From the NCBI GenBank assembly GCA_022792295.1, contig JAAWAR010000048.1:1-42479 (forward strand): a stretch of DNA of 42,479 nucleotides, given 5' to 3'. The notes under the pieces were generated by a model. It saw nothing but the letters and a program-made list of their open reading frames with translations, searched no databases and had not been told where the DNA came from. Each line of letters begins with the position of its first letter. Within the stretch, counting starts at the first letter, position 1. Below are positions 35,518 to 42,479 of this stretch, in pieces. This stretch comes from Lachnospiraceae bacterium. Its GTDB lineage: Bacteria; Bacillota; Clostridia; Lachnospirales; Lachnospiraceae. The translations under genes were made by a program, and so were the position numbers.

Positions 35518-35581
35518 TATTTCAGGGCAGCGCCCGGTTTTTTAGCCTCCAGGTTTGCCTGCATATATAGGTGTCCGTACA

Positions 35582-36031
35582 CTAGCTGCTGTATGATTCC
35601 AAGTAACTGAAAATTTCCGCCATGGTGAGGAACCAGATTCCTTCCATGAGCCGTTCCTGCTCGTGTTCCGGAAACTCCGAAAGTGGCATGTGCGTAAACA
35701 GGCTGACCGTCTCCTGCCGCTCGTCATAGACGATGAGGTATCCCTCCTCGGCCATCAGACAGTATATGCCCTTCGGGGCCGTGTGTGCAACTCTTTCCTG
35801 GTTCAGGACCAGATGGGCAATCGTTTCGGGCTCTGTCTCCATGGCCTCGGCAGACTCTTTGCTCCCGGCAGCCTTGGCGCTTTCTGCAAACACAGGCTCC
35901 TCATAGGTCTCTGTGACCTGTACCTCCTGCACCTCCTTTGATTCCGGCCGCATCGTCAGATAAAACAACGCCACCAGGCAGCCGCCTGTCAGGCAGAAAA
36001 AGAAAAGAAAGCAGGATACATATCGTTTCAT
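35582..36031 (-). CDS. Membrane-anchored protein with BofC C-terminal-like domain
   Basis: A 149-residue protein. Residues 4-27 form a membrane anchor or signal segment, residues 30-70 a Glu/Ala-rich linker, and residues 85-149 a compact domain with GYLIVYDERQETVSLFTHMPL and LMEGIWFLTMAEIFSYLESYSS. The pattern of a strand, PLSEFPEHEQERLMEGI and a final YLESYSS resembles the C-terminal domain of BofC, the intercompartmental control protein of sporulation, but the N-terminal BofC domain is absent. The same kind of domain occurs in other clostridial membrane proteins. Start ATG 36031 follows AAAGGAGGGATTTTCCC. It is the last gene of a leftward set containing a flippase and a DUF3048 lipoprotein. 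Confidence 0.7.
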   Translation of the reverse strand: MKRYVSCFLFFFCLTGGCLVALFYLTMRPESKEVQEVQVTETYEEPVFAESAKAAGSKESAEAMETEPETIAHLVLNQERVAHTAPKGIYCLMAEEGYLIVYDERQETVSLFTHMPLSEFPEHEQERLMEGIWFLTMAEIFSYLESYSS

Positions 36032-36161
36032 GGGAAAATCCCTCCTTTGAAACGTAGTATCTGCTTTCTTTCGTGTTTTTAATCATTTTCTTGTTATTTT
36101 TCCCTTTATAGAGGCGGTATGGGCAAGCCGCAGAAGACCAAGGCGCGGCCTGGCAGACCAT

Positions 36162-37826
36162 TTACAACAACCCAAACCGCTCCAAAAGTCCGATTAGCCG
36201 CGTCCCGCCGGGCATGCTAAGAAGCTCCTCCTCGTCCAGGCAGCCGAGCCGCAAAAGCAGCACGCCGTATACAAGGATTGCTGCAAAAATTGCCGTCATT
36301 GTGCAGACCAGATTACTTTTGAGTACCAGGTGCACGCCCCGATAGACTCCAAAGGCCGCTGCGCCCATAAATACCGAGGCAACTGTCGGAAGAAAAATGG
36401 ATTTGATGATCTCTTGTCTGTAGCGCAGCTCACACCTGAGTGAATAGAAATTCATGACGCACATAAAAAATGCAAACAGGATATTTGCATAAACCATGCT
36501 GAAAATTCCCAGATGGAACACAAGTGCCATGACCTCCAAGGCCGCCAAATGAAGAATCAATGCGATTACAGCGTGATAGATTGGGAGCCGCATACGGTCA
36601 ATTCCCTGTAAAATGGCATTTGTCACAGTCGAGACCGAATAAAACAGGACCGCCAGTGAGCCGTAGAGCGTCATCTGGATTGCCAGTGTATTATCACCGG
36701 AAAATAATAGGTTCGTAATCGGACCGGCCAGCACTGTGAGACCCACAGTCGAGGGGATCGCGATCAGGAACGAAAACCGGATAGCCGCCGCCGCTTTCTT
36801 TCGCACCATGCGTTTATCATGCTGCGCCAACGCCCGCGAAACCGAGGGGATCAGGGACGATGAAAGCGCATTGGAGACCGCCATCGGGACATTGATCAGA
36901 AGGTGGTATTTCCCCGTATATACGCCCCAAAGCGCCGCGAAGGTGTCACCCTCTCCGGCCATTGTAAAATTGTACGCCAAAAGGCCGTTATCAAGGACAC
37001 TGTTGATGTTGTAGATCGCAGAGCTTACGATCACCGGCAGTACCGTGAAAAACAGGACTCGTGTGATCTGCCCGTAATCCTCTCTGTGGCGCGAGCGATC
37101 GCGCTTCATGCGGCGCCTGAACGAGGGGCGTCCGACCGCGAATACAAATAAAAGGAACAGAAACGCCGCAAACGCGCCTGCTCCGGTGCCGATTGTGCCG
37201 CCGGCCGCGCCCCAGGCGTTTGAATATCCGGTTCCCCCAAGCGCCTTTAGCGTCTCTGCCCTCAATGCCTCATTAAATAAGAAGCTCCCGGCCGCGATAC
37301 TCACCACGGCGTTGATGATCTGCTCCAAAATCTGTGAAAATGCCGTCGGCACCATCGTCCCACGCCCCTGGAAGTACCCGCGGAATACGCCCAGATACGC
37401 CATGATCCAGATCGTGGGGGCCAAAGAGCGAAGCGCATAGACCGCATACGGCATAAAAAATACCTTTTCCGCAAAGAACTCTGCGCCAAACCACATGACC
37501 GCTGCCATCACGCCGCCCGCAAGTGTCGCGTAAGCGAGCGCCACTCTAAGAATCCGGTCCGTGTTTCGATATTCACGGTTTGCCATCCGGGTGGAGACCA
37601 TCTTGGAAACCGCTAACGGAAGGCTGTAGGAGGACAGCAGGAGCGCAATGTTGTAAACGTTAAAAGCAGTCCCGTAGTAGCCCATGCCCTCGTCACCGAT
37701 GATGTTGATCATCGGGACCCGGTATGCGATGCCGATGATCCTCACAAGAATCGAGGCGATGGCCAGGATGCTTCCCTGCACGACAAAATTTGATTCTTTT
37801 GCTCTTTTGGGCGCTCTACTTTCCAT
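36162..37826 (-). CDS. Oligosaccharide flippase of the MOP superfamily (SpoVB/MurJ-like)
   Basis: A 554-residue membrane protein with about 14 helices in the multidrug/oligosaccharidyl-lipid/polysaccharide exporter fold. The N-terminal segment AIASILVRIIGIAYRVPMINIIGDEGMGYY (18-47) and the central KYHLLINVPMAVSNALSSSLIPSVSRAL are characteristic of the SpoVB group. It probably moves a lipid-linked glycan, such as a peptidoglycan or surface-polymer precursor, across the membrane. SpoVB acts in spore cortex formation and MurJ in vegetative wall synthesis; the sequence alone does not tell which applies. It overlaps the upstream DUF3048 gene by 11 bp. Confidence 0.9.
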   Translation of the reverse strand: MESRAPKRAKESNFVVQGSILAIASILVRIIGIAYRVPMINIIGDEGMGYYGTAFNVYNIALLLSSYSLPLAVSKMVSTRMANREYRNTDRILRVALAYATLAGGVMAAVMWFGAEFFAEKVFFMPYAVYALRSLAPTIWIMAYLGVFRGYFQGRGTMVPTAFSQILEQIINAVVSIAAGSFLFNEALRAETLKALGGTGYSNAWGAAGGTIGTGAGAFAAFLFLLFVFAVGRPSFRRRMKRDRSRHREDYGQITRVLFFTVLPVIVSSAIYNINSVLDNGLLAYNFTMAGEGDTFAALWGVYTGKYHLLINVPMAVSNALSSSLIPSVSRALAQHDKRMVRKKAAAAIRFSFLIAIPSTVGLTVLAGPITNLLFSGDNTLAIQMTLYGSLAVLFYSVSTVTNAILQGIDRMRLPIYHAVIALILHLAALEVMALVFHLGIFSMVYANILFAFFMCVMNFYSLRCELRYRQEIIKSIFLPTVASVFMGAAAFGVYRGVHLVLKSNLVCTMTAIFAAILVYGVLLLRLGCLDEEELLSMPGGTRLIGLLERFGLL

Positions 37827-38931
37827 AAATCTCCGCCTTGTTGTAGCTGTCCGTACCGATAATGCAGACCCAGGTCTTTCCCTTGTTTAACCGGATTTCC
37901 TTTCCATCTGGTCCGTAGTAATGCGTCACGCCAAATTCTCCGTCCTTTTTCCAGGTCAGTTTCTCATACTTCCCGTTGGTAAAATAATAGCCTTCACGGC
38001 CGGTGTGCAGGTTGATGTTTAGGTACTCCGTCGATGCATAGTGGCCGTATTCTACATATTGAAAAATGATATTTTTGACTGCGATTAACCCCTCGTCCCC
38101 CTTGTGATGCGAACCATACTGAAAGCGGTGGTAGACTCCTTCACTCTCTTGATATTCGAACCACGGGCTGTTCATGGGGTAGCCCGGCACCACCTTGTAT
38201 GCATCGGAGCTGTCCGGCACATACTGCTCATCCCCGTACATGAACTGGAAATGGCCCTCATAGGATGCGTCATAGCCGGTCCGGTATCCAAGCTTTTCGA
38301 TCGACTGCCTGATGCGTCCGGCGCTCGTGTAGGCGTTGTGCGGCGATTTACGGTCCGAGGTACGATAATACGCCGAAGCACCGATCGCATCCAGACCGTT
38401 TATATTGTCCACATTTTTTAAATAGGACTTGGCGAAAGTGCTCTGGCCGTAATGCATATAAACCGCATCATATTCTCTTGCAAGATAGGTGTAATATGTG
38501 CGGCAGCTCCGCACGGACCCGATTCGCTCCAGATCGTCATAATCCTCAATGAATGCCAGGAAGCGGTTCATGCCGCCCTCCACCGGAACCTCATAGACCA
38601 CGCCGGCCCGGTTGATGCCATACTGCGGCAGAGCCTGCTTATCGTTGCTCATCATGACCGCAACGGGACGCCTGTCCGCCTTTTCCACCTCCGTCATCTC
38701 ACCTGTCAGATAGCTCCGTATTTTTCCGGCCACCTCGATGCGCTCCACGGGCTCTGTCGCTGCCTCCTCGGCTTTGGTTTCTGTCTCCAGGACAATTTCT
38801 GTCCGCGTGGTCTCCTCTTTGTCCTCTGTCTGTGCCGTGCTCGCCGAGACTTCCTCATACTTCTTTCCGCAGCCGCATAAGAAAGCCGCCAGGACCGCCG
38901 GTATGACAAGCGCCGAAAAAAGCTTCTTCAT
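37816..38931 (-). CDS. DUF3048 lipoprotein (YerB-like)
   Basis: A 371-residue lipoprotein: signal peptide with the lipobox AFLCGC (Cys near residue 21), an acidic linker to about residue 65, and the DUF3048 domain from RRPVAVMMSNDKQALPQYGINRAG (86-109) through YEVPVEGGMNRFLAFIEDYDDLERIGSVRSCR and DAVYMHYGQSTFAKSYL to the C-terminal GKTWVCIIGTDSYNKAEIYGK. The family is YerB in Bacillus; its role is not established, but it lies on the outer face of the membrane. It starts within the YbeY stop (ATGA overlap) and overlaps the flippase gene by 11 bp, so the three genes are coupled. Confidence 0.9.
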   Translation of the reverse strand: MKKLFSALVIPAVLAAFLCGCGKKYEEVSASTAQTEDKEETTRTEIVLETETKAEEAATEPVERIEVAGKIRSYLTGEMTEVEKADRRPVAVMMSNDKQALPQYGINRAGVVYEVPVEGGMNRFLAFIEDYDDLERIGSVRSCRTYYTYLAREYDAVYMHYGQSTFAKSYLKNVDNINGLDAIGASAYYRTSDRKSPHNAYTSAGRIRQSIEKLGYRTGYDASYEGHFQFMYGDEQYVPDSSDAYKVVPGYPMNSPWFEYQESEGVYHRFQYGSHHKGDEGLIAVKNIIFQYVEYGHYASTEYLNINLHTGREGYYFTNGKYEKLTWKKDGEFGVTHYYGPDGKEIRLNKGKTWVCIIGTDSYNKAEIYGK

Positions 38932-39425
38932 CGTCTGTACCCCCTTCGCTCCAGGATTTCCCGCTGCATCGTCTCCATCTGAAGCCGCTCCATGTCCTCC
39001 ATGTGGTCGTAGCCGCTTAAATGCAGCATGCTGTGCGCCACAAGGAACGCAAACTCTCTTGTCTCTGAATGCCCATACTTTTCGGCCTGCTCCGATACCT
39101 TGTCCACGGAGATCACAATGTCACCCAGCATGAGCTCGCCGGTATCCGGATTAAAATATTCCTCGGGCGTCTCCTCGAGCTTTTCAAACAAACCCGGCGT
39201 CACAAAATCACACATCGGGAACGAGAGTACATCCGTCGGCGCATCCAGGCCCCGCTGATCCAGATTGATCGCGCGGATCCCCTCATCGTCTGTCAAAAGG
39301 AGGTTGACCTCTACGTCATAGGGGCAGTTCACATAGTCTAAGGACTCCTCCACAACAGCCTCTGCGATCTCCTTATAAGGAATTTCCAGTCTTTTTTCTG
39401 CCTCGTACTCGATTGTTATCGTCAT
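38928..39425 (-). CDS. ybeY: Endoribonuclease YbeY (rRNA maturation factor)
   Basis: A 165-residue metal-dependent endoribonuclease that acts in 16S rRNA 3'-end processing and ribosome quality control. The zinc-binding motif HxxxHxxxxxH is HSMLHLSGYDH with H131, H135 and H141; the conserved basic and strand region DAPTDVLSFP lies at 61-70 and GDIVIS at 101-106. I chose ATG 39425 because AAAGGAG sits 6 bases upstream; a longer frame to 39461 has no site. It lies 51 bp after phoH, the arrangement seen in most Firmicutes, but the yqfF gene that usually separates them is missing. Confidence 0.96.
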   Translation of the reverse strand: MTITIEYEAEKRLEIPYKEIAEAVVEESLDYVNCPYDVEVNLLLTDDEGIRAINLDQRGLDAPTDVLSFPMCDFVTPGLFEKLEETPEEYFNPDTGELMLGDIVISVDKVSEQAEKYGHSETREFAFLVAHSMLHLSGYDHMEDMERLQMETMQREILERRGYRR

Positions 39426-39476
39426 CTTTTGCTCCTTTTGCCTGTACATGCCCATCCGCACTGCACATAGGCGGCT

Positions 39477-40505
39477 CTACCTGCTCTGTCTTGTCCTGCC
39501 CTCGTTTTTTTCCGCACGGCCGTCCTGTTTTCCCCGCCCCCCGCTCTTGTTTCTGGCCTCATACGCATCGTATGCCTTAACAATTTTCTGTACCAGCGGA
39601 TGGCGCACCACATCGCCGCTCGTAAACCGGCAGATGCCGATGTCATCAATGTCTTCCAGAATCCGCAGCGCCGTATCCAGACCCGAAACCGTCCCATACG
39701 GGAGATCCTTCTGCGACTGATCCCCGGTGATGATAACTTTTGAACCGAAACCAATACGCGTCAGGAACATCTTCATCTGTGCCTGTGTCGTGTTTTGTGC
39801 CTCATCCAGGATGATAAACGCCTGGTCAAGCGTCCTTCCGCGCATATACGCCAGAGGCGCCACCTCGATCAGGCCCTTTTCTGCGTTGTGCAGATAGCTG
39901 TCTGCACCCATAATCTGATACAGCGCGTCATAAAGCGGACGCAGATACGGGTCGATCTTACTCTGTAAATCCCCCGGCAGAAAGCCCAGCTTCTCCCCTG
40001 CCTCGATGGCCGGGCGCGTCAGGATAATCCGGTTTACATCGCCGTTTTTAAACGCCTGGATCGCCATACACATGCCCAGATACGTCTTTCCGGTCCCCGC
40101 AGGGCCGACGCCAAAGACGATCATCTTCTGCCGGATCGCGTCCACATACTGCTTTTGGCCCAATGTCTTTGGCTTCACCGGCTTTCCGCTTATCGTATGG
40201 CAGATAATATCCTTGTCAATCTCTAAAAGCTCGCCATCCTTACCCTCAAAGGAAAGGGCCAGCGCATAGTCCACATTTTGCTCACCGATCTCTCCCCCGC
40301 GTTTCGAGAGTTCCAAAAGTGTCGAAAATACGCTCTTAGCCTTCTTGACCGCGTGATCCGGGCCGATGACCTTGATCTCCCCGTCCCTCGCTACCATGGA
40401 CACATGAAGCGTCCTTTCGATCTTTTTTAAATGGCTGTCAAACTGCCCGCAGACCTTCTTTTCATGCTCAGCGGGAATGTCTATAATTGTTTCAATGATG
40501 CTCAT
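39477..40505 (-). CDS. phoH: PhoH-family ATPase (YbeZ-like)
   Basis: A 342-residue cytosolic ATPase. The N-terminal 110 residues form the family's RNA-binding-like region, the Walker A motif is GVGPAGTGKTYLG (132-144) and the Walker B region is AFIILDEAQNTTQAQMKMFLTRIG near 228-251, followed by the KVIITGDQSQKDLP sensor. PhoH proteins are partners of YbeY in RNA metabolism, which agrees with the adjacent ybeY gene. The C-terminal 25 residues are basic and low-complexity (RNKSGGRGKQDGRAEKNEGR), an extension seen in some members. Start ATG 40505. Confidence 0.95.
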   Translation of the reverse strand: MSIIETIIDIPAEHEKKVCGQFDSHLKKIERTLHVSMVARDGEIKVIGPDHAVKKAKSVFSTLLELSKRGGEIGEQNVDYALALSFEGKDGELLEIDKDIICHTISGKPVKPKTLGQKQYVDAIRQKMIVFGVGPAGTGKTYLGMCMAIQAFKNGDVNRIILTRPAIEAGEKLGFLPGDLQSKIDPYLRPLYDALYQIMGADSYLHNAEKGLIEVAPLAYMRGRTLDQAFIILDEAQNTTQAQMKMFLTRIGFGSKVIITGDQSQKDLPYGTVSGLDTALRILEDIDDIGICRFTSGDVVRHPLVQKIVKAYDAYEARNKSGGRGKQDGRAEKNEGRTRQSR

Positions 40506-40552
40506 CGAATGTCTGTTTCTCCTCTTACCATAAAACAGTTCAGTTGCCCGAA

Positions 40553-41773
40553 CTATTCCTGCTGTTCTGTTTGTACTTCCGGTATCGGGACTTCTTTTGC
40601 AATGTCCTCGATCACAGTCACACGTCCCGTGATCTGCCAGCCGGATGCGTCTCTTGTTATTTTATCATCATCCTTTAGGATTTGTATACCTTTTTCTGAT
40701 AATTTTTTCGTATAATCTTCTTTTTCCAGCAGTGCCAGCTGCTCGACCTCGGCCTCCTCATACGCTTTTTCGTAGGGAATGTACTCATAAGCTCTGATAA
40801 CCCCTCCATATACCGGAAGATAGAAATCATCAAACAGCTTGAGCTGCTTCTCCTCTGTGATCAATTCCCAGTCGCTCTCTCCCAGGGAAGGAGGCAGAAC
40901 GTAAAATGAATGCCCGAATATCTCCGCAAAAAAACCGTGCCTTGTCTTCCCTGTCCGCGCCTTCATGGGCCTTGCAGCCGGCAGGCGTTTTTCATAAGTA
41001 TATACCGTTTCTGCAAAAATTTCCGCATCCGCATGAATTTCATGCACATTTATAAGCGTCTCCGCATCGTCGTAGATCGGGATTGTGCCATCTACCAAAA
41101 GATCGCCCGCCTTTACCTCATCCCCGGCCTTCACCTGGCAGAAACCGCTGCGCGTCACTGTGCGCACAATCTTTCCCTCCCGGGCGGCCGCCAGGTCACA
41201 GGGGGCCGTTTCCCTAGGTGCCGGCGCTAAAAGTACGTCATTTTCCCGAATCCGTATAATCAGCCGTGTTCCCGTAATCTCCGCCGACACCCAGGTGATC
41301 TCCGTAAATTGGTTCCGGATCTGCCCCTCCAGCCATTCACACGAAATATCCGATTTTTTCATGCCATACACAACCGGCAGCGTCTCCATGAAATGTAAAA
41401 GCGTCTCGTCTGTAAAGCGGTGGTTTCCCTCGAAGGAAATATCCCAGATAAAAAAGGAAAGCGCGTATAGCATAAGAAAAAACGACACAAACCCGGCCGC
41501 CAGAAGCTTCCTGCCGCGATTTTTGTATAAAAAAAAGGGAAGTCCATATTTCCCTCTGATCTTAAGGCGGACATTCGCTTTTCTCGCCACTGGTTTCATG
41601 CGTTTAAAATCCCTTATGTTTGTCCAGAACGTCACGGCTCCGGTCTTCTTCTCTCTGCCGATCTCACAGACATGCAGGCTGCGCTGCGCCGCTATGTTAA
41701 AAAAACGCTCTATATTGAATCCTGTAATTTCGGCCTTCACGCCGCCCCCAAAGAAAAATTGCCTTTTATTCAA
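40553..41773 (-). CDS. yqfD: Sporulation protein YqfD
   Basis: A protein of about 406 residues of the YqfD family, expressed in the mother cell under sigma E in Bacillus and required for sporulation. The N-terminal cytosolic part (1-95) carries VKAEITGFNIERFFNIAAQRSL and RKANVRLKIRGKYGLPFFLYKNR, then one transmembrane segment (about 90-112) and an extracytoplasmic part starting DISFEGNHRF with repeated GxDV-like strands. I prefer TTG 41773 as the start: GGAGG lies 9 bases upstream and the length then matches the family. The frame also opens at ATG 41791 and GTG 41740. It overlaps the yqfC stop, so the two genes are coupled. Confidence 0.85.
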   Translation of the reverse strand: MNKRQFFFGGGVKAEITGFNIERFFNIAAQRSLHVCEIGREKKTGAVTFWTNIRDFKRMKPVARKANVRLKIRGKYGLPFFLYKNRGRKLLAAGFVSFFLMLYALSFFIWDISFEGNHRFTDETLLHFMETLPVVYGMKKSDISCEWLEGQIRNQFTEITWVSAEITGTRLIIRIRENDVLLAPAPRETAPCDLAAAREGKIVRTVTRSGFCQVKAGDEVKAGDLLVDGTIPIYDDAETLINVHEIHADAEIFAETVYTYEKRLPAARPMKARTGKTRHGFFAEIFGHSFYVLPPSLGESDWELITEEKQLKLFDDFYLPVYGGVIRAYEYIPYEKAYEEAEVEQLALLEKEDYTKKLSEKGIQILKDDDKITRDASGWQITGRVTVIEDIAKEVPIPEVQTEQQE

Positions 41774-42068
41774 AGCTGATCGCCTCCACATGCCCCGTGA
41801 TCTTCATCTCATCCTTATCATAATAGCAGATACTGAGATTTCTCCCTGCAACTGTCAGCCGGTAGTGCTTCGCCTGAATTTGGATTTTCGTGTCGGAATA
41901 CAGGAGAATACTCCTATAATTTTCAATATACACCACCCGCTGCCCTGTAAAGGTTAAAAGCGTCTCCCCTTTCACGGCATCCTGCGGTAGCATAAGGGCC
42001 TTCGACAGCGCGTCCCTCTCCCGTTTCTCTTTCTCCAAATCCCACGCCCTGCTTTCCGTCTGTTTCAT
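41766..42068 (-). CDS. yqfC: Sporulation protein YqfC (YabP/YqfC family)
   Basis: A 100-residue protein of the YabP/YqfC family, made in the mother cell early in sporulation in Bacillus. The core LTFTGQRVVYIENYRSILLYSDTKIQIQ (about 38-65) is the family pattern, and residues 1-30 form a charged helix. Start ATG 42068 has no recognisable ribosome site, unlike its neighbours; ATG 41993 (LPQDAVKGE) has only a weak AAGG, so the true start is unsettled. The gene overlaps yqfD at its end. A sequence close to the -10 of sigma E promoters, CATATATT (consensus CATACAAT), lies only a few bases before ATG 42068, which would give an unusually short leader. Confidence 0.85.
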   Translation of the reverse strand: MKQTESRAWDLEKEKRERDALSKALMLPQDAVKGETLLTFTGQRVVYIENYRSILLYSDTKIQIQAKHYRLTVAGRNLSICYYDKDEMKITGHVEAISFE

Positions 42069-42157
42069 GGTAATATATGCAAAGAAAGCTAAAAAAAGAA
42101 GCGTGCAAACAACATACGCTCTTTTTGCCGCAGCAACCTCACTCCGCGCGAAAGCGT

Positions 42158-42210
42158 GCTTTATCGGGGCGGTCTTTGCAAGCCCCGGCCCGATAAGGGC
42201 TTTTTGTTTT
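42158..42210 (+). terminator. Terminator-like hairpin on the plus strand in the rpsU-yqfC gap
   Basis: TTATCGGG (42161-42168) pairs with CCCGATAA (42189-42196) and is followed by GGGCTTTTTGTTTTG. A competing hairpin CGGGGC (42165-42170)/GCCCCG (42182-42187) overlaps it, so only one can form at a time. Both flanking genes run leftwards, so no annotated plus-strand transcript explains a rightward terminator. Confidence 0.5.
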
Positions 42211-42243
42211 GTAGAAAAGTCCGCAGGATTTTCTTAAATAAGG

Positions 42244-42279
42244 CAAAAAAAGAAGCTATTCCAAAAATGGAATAGCTTC
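42244..42279 (-). terminator. Intrinsic terminator of rpsU
   Basis: Read leftwards: GAAGCTATTCC, loop of six bases, GGAATAGCTTC, then seven T. The perfect 11-bp stem occupies 42252-42262 and 42269-42279 and lies 18 bp beyond the rpsU stop. Confidence 0.95.
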
Positions 42280-42296
42280 ATAAACGCGTTGTAATC

Positions 42297-42473
42297 TTAA
42301 TTATACTTGCGCTTTCTCGCCGCTTCGGACTTTTTTTTGCGTCTGACACTCGGCTTCTCATAATGCTCTCTTTTACGAATCTCCTGCTGAATGCCGGCCT
42401 TTGCACAGTTTCTTTTGAATCTGCGTAAAGCGCTGTCCAGGCTCTCGTTATCTTTTACGATTACGTTCGACAT
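42297..42473 (-). CDS. rpsU: 30S ribosomal protein S21
   Basis: A 58-residue protein of the small ribosomal subunit that helps the initiation region of 16S rRNA and mRNA to pair. I read it directly: [20 protein letters not shown], then [20 protein letters not shown] and a strongly basic tail [15 protein letters not shown]. Length and sequence are typical. It is too short for a usual length cut-off but is complete, with ATG 42473 and TAA at 42297. A strong terminator follows. The gene opens the classic Firmicutes cluster rpsU, yqfC, yqfD, phoH, ybeY, although yqeY and yqfA/B are absent here. The ribosome site lies outside the window. Confidence 0.97.
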   Translation of the reverse strand: MSNVIVKDNESLDSALRRFKRNCAKAGIQQEIRKREHYEKPSVRRKKKSEAARKRKYN

Positions 42474-42479
42474 AGCTCA

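Noticed and set aside
42069-42240. A possible 6S-like or other structured RNA
   Set aside because: Apart from the two competing hairpins there is no known RNA pattern and no promoter that clearly drives it.

Overview
The window looks like a chromosomal core segment of a spore-forming member of the Clostridia, most likely Lachnospiraceae. This family-level call is an inference. It rests on the gene content: an AICAR transformylase and an IMP cyclohydrolase encoded as separate genes, YqfC/YqfD sporulation proteins in the rpsU-yqfC-yqfD-phoH-ybeY order, a ParE/ParC-type topoisomerase pair, a YerB-like DUF3048 lipoprotein, BaiN-like and COG2509 flavoproteins, and a DUF3795 relic. It also rests on strong AGGAGG-type ribosome binding sites. 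Almost every gene lies on the minus strand. The plus-strand exceptions are a lipoprotein plus upp (2.8-4.4 kb) and a chromate transporter pair plus a YfcC carrier (15.7-18.8 kb). I see no rRNA, tRNA, prophage, transposase or CRISPR array.

Layout. 1-1796: the last two steps of IMP synthesis, split over two genes; the formyltransferase runs off the left edge. 1921-4355: a GNAT acetyltransferase, a lipoprotein and uracil phosphoribosyltransferase. 4435-15344: one long co-directional block, read right to left as parE, parC, purine nucleoside phosphorylase, aspartate-semialdehyde dehydrogenase, galactose mutarotase, an EamA carrier, topoisomerase III and a left-handed beta-helix protein, with spacings from a few bases to about 100 and one overlap. 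15750-18773: a two-gene chromate transporter, a terminator, then a YfcC carrier with its own promoter, an upstream AT-rich inverted repeat and a terminator. 18850-22325: a DUF4340 lipoprotein, DAHP synthase and an aldo/keto reductase carrying two 4Fe-4S motifs. 22736-24637: a TetR repressor with its MFS exporter, behind a near-consensus promoter and a palindromic operator. 24750-25281: a frameshifted DUF3795 gene.

25559-31736: an SGNH-fold membrane protein and an MBOAT O-acyltransferase sit directly behind proA; upstream are 5-formyl-THF cyclo-ligase, a DUF896 protein and proB. 31895-35119: two unrelated FAD oxidoreductases, separated by a degenerate array of about 35-bp repeats that begins inside the 3' end of the second gene. 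35582-39425: a BofC-like protein, a lipid-linked glycan flippase, a DUF3048 lipoprotein and YbeY. 39477-42473: PhoH, YqfD, YqfC and ribosomal protein S21.

Most genes are ordinary housekeeping functions. I did not find a convincing wholly new system. The best leads are the minisatellite spanning the stop codon of the BaiN-like gene, the coupling of proline synthesis to an MBOAT/SGNH acylation pair, several well-formed but unassigned palindromic operators (parE, yfcC, tetR and BaiN-like promoters), and a short dispersed intergenic repeat present at least twice.
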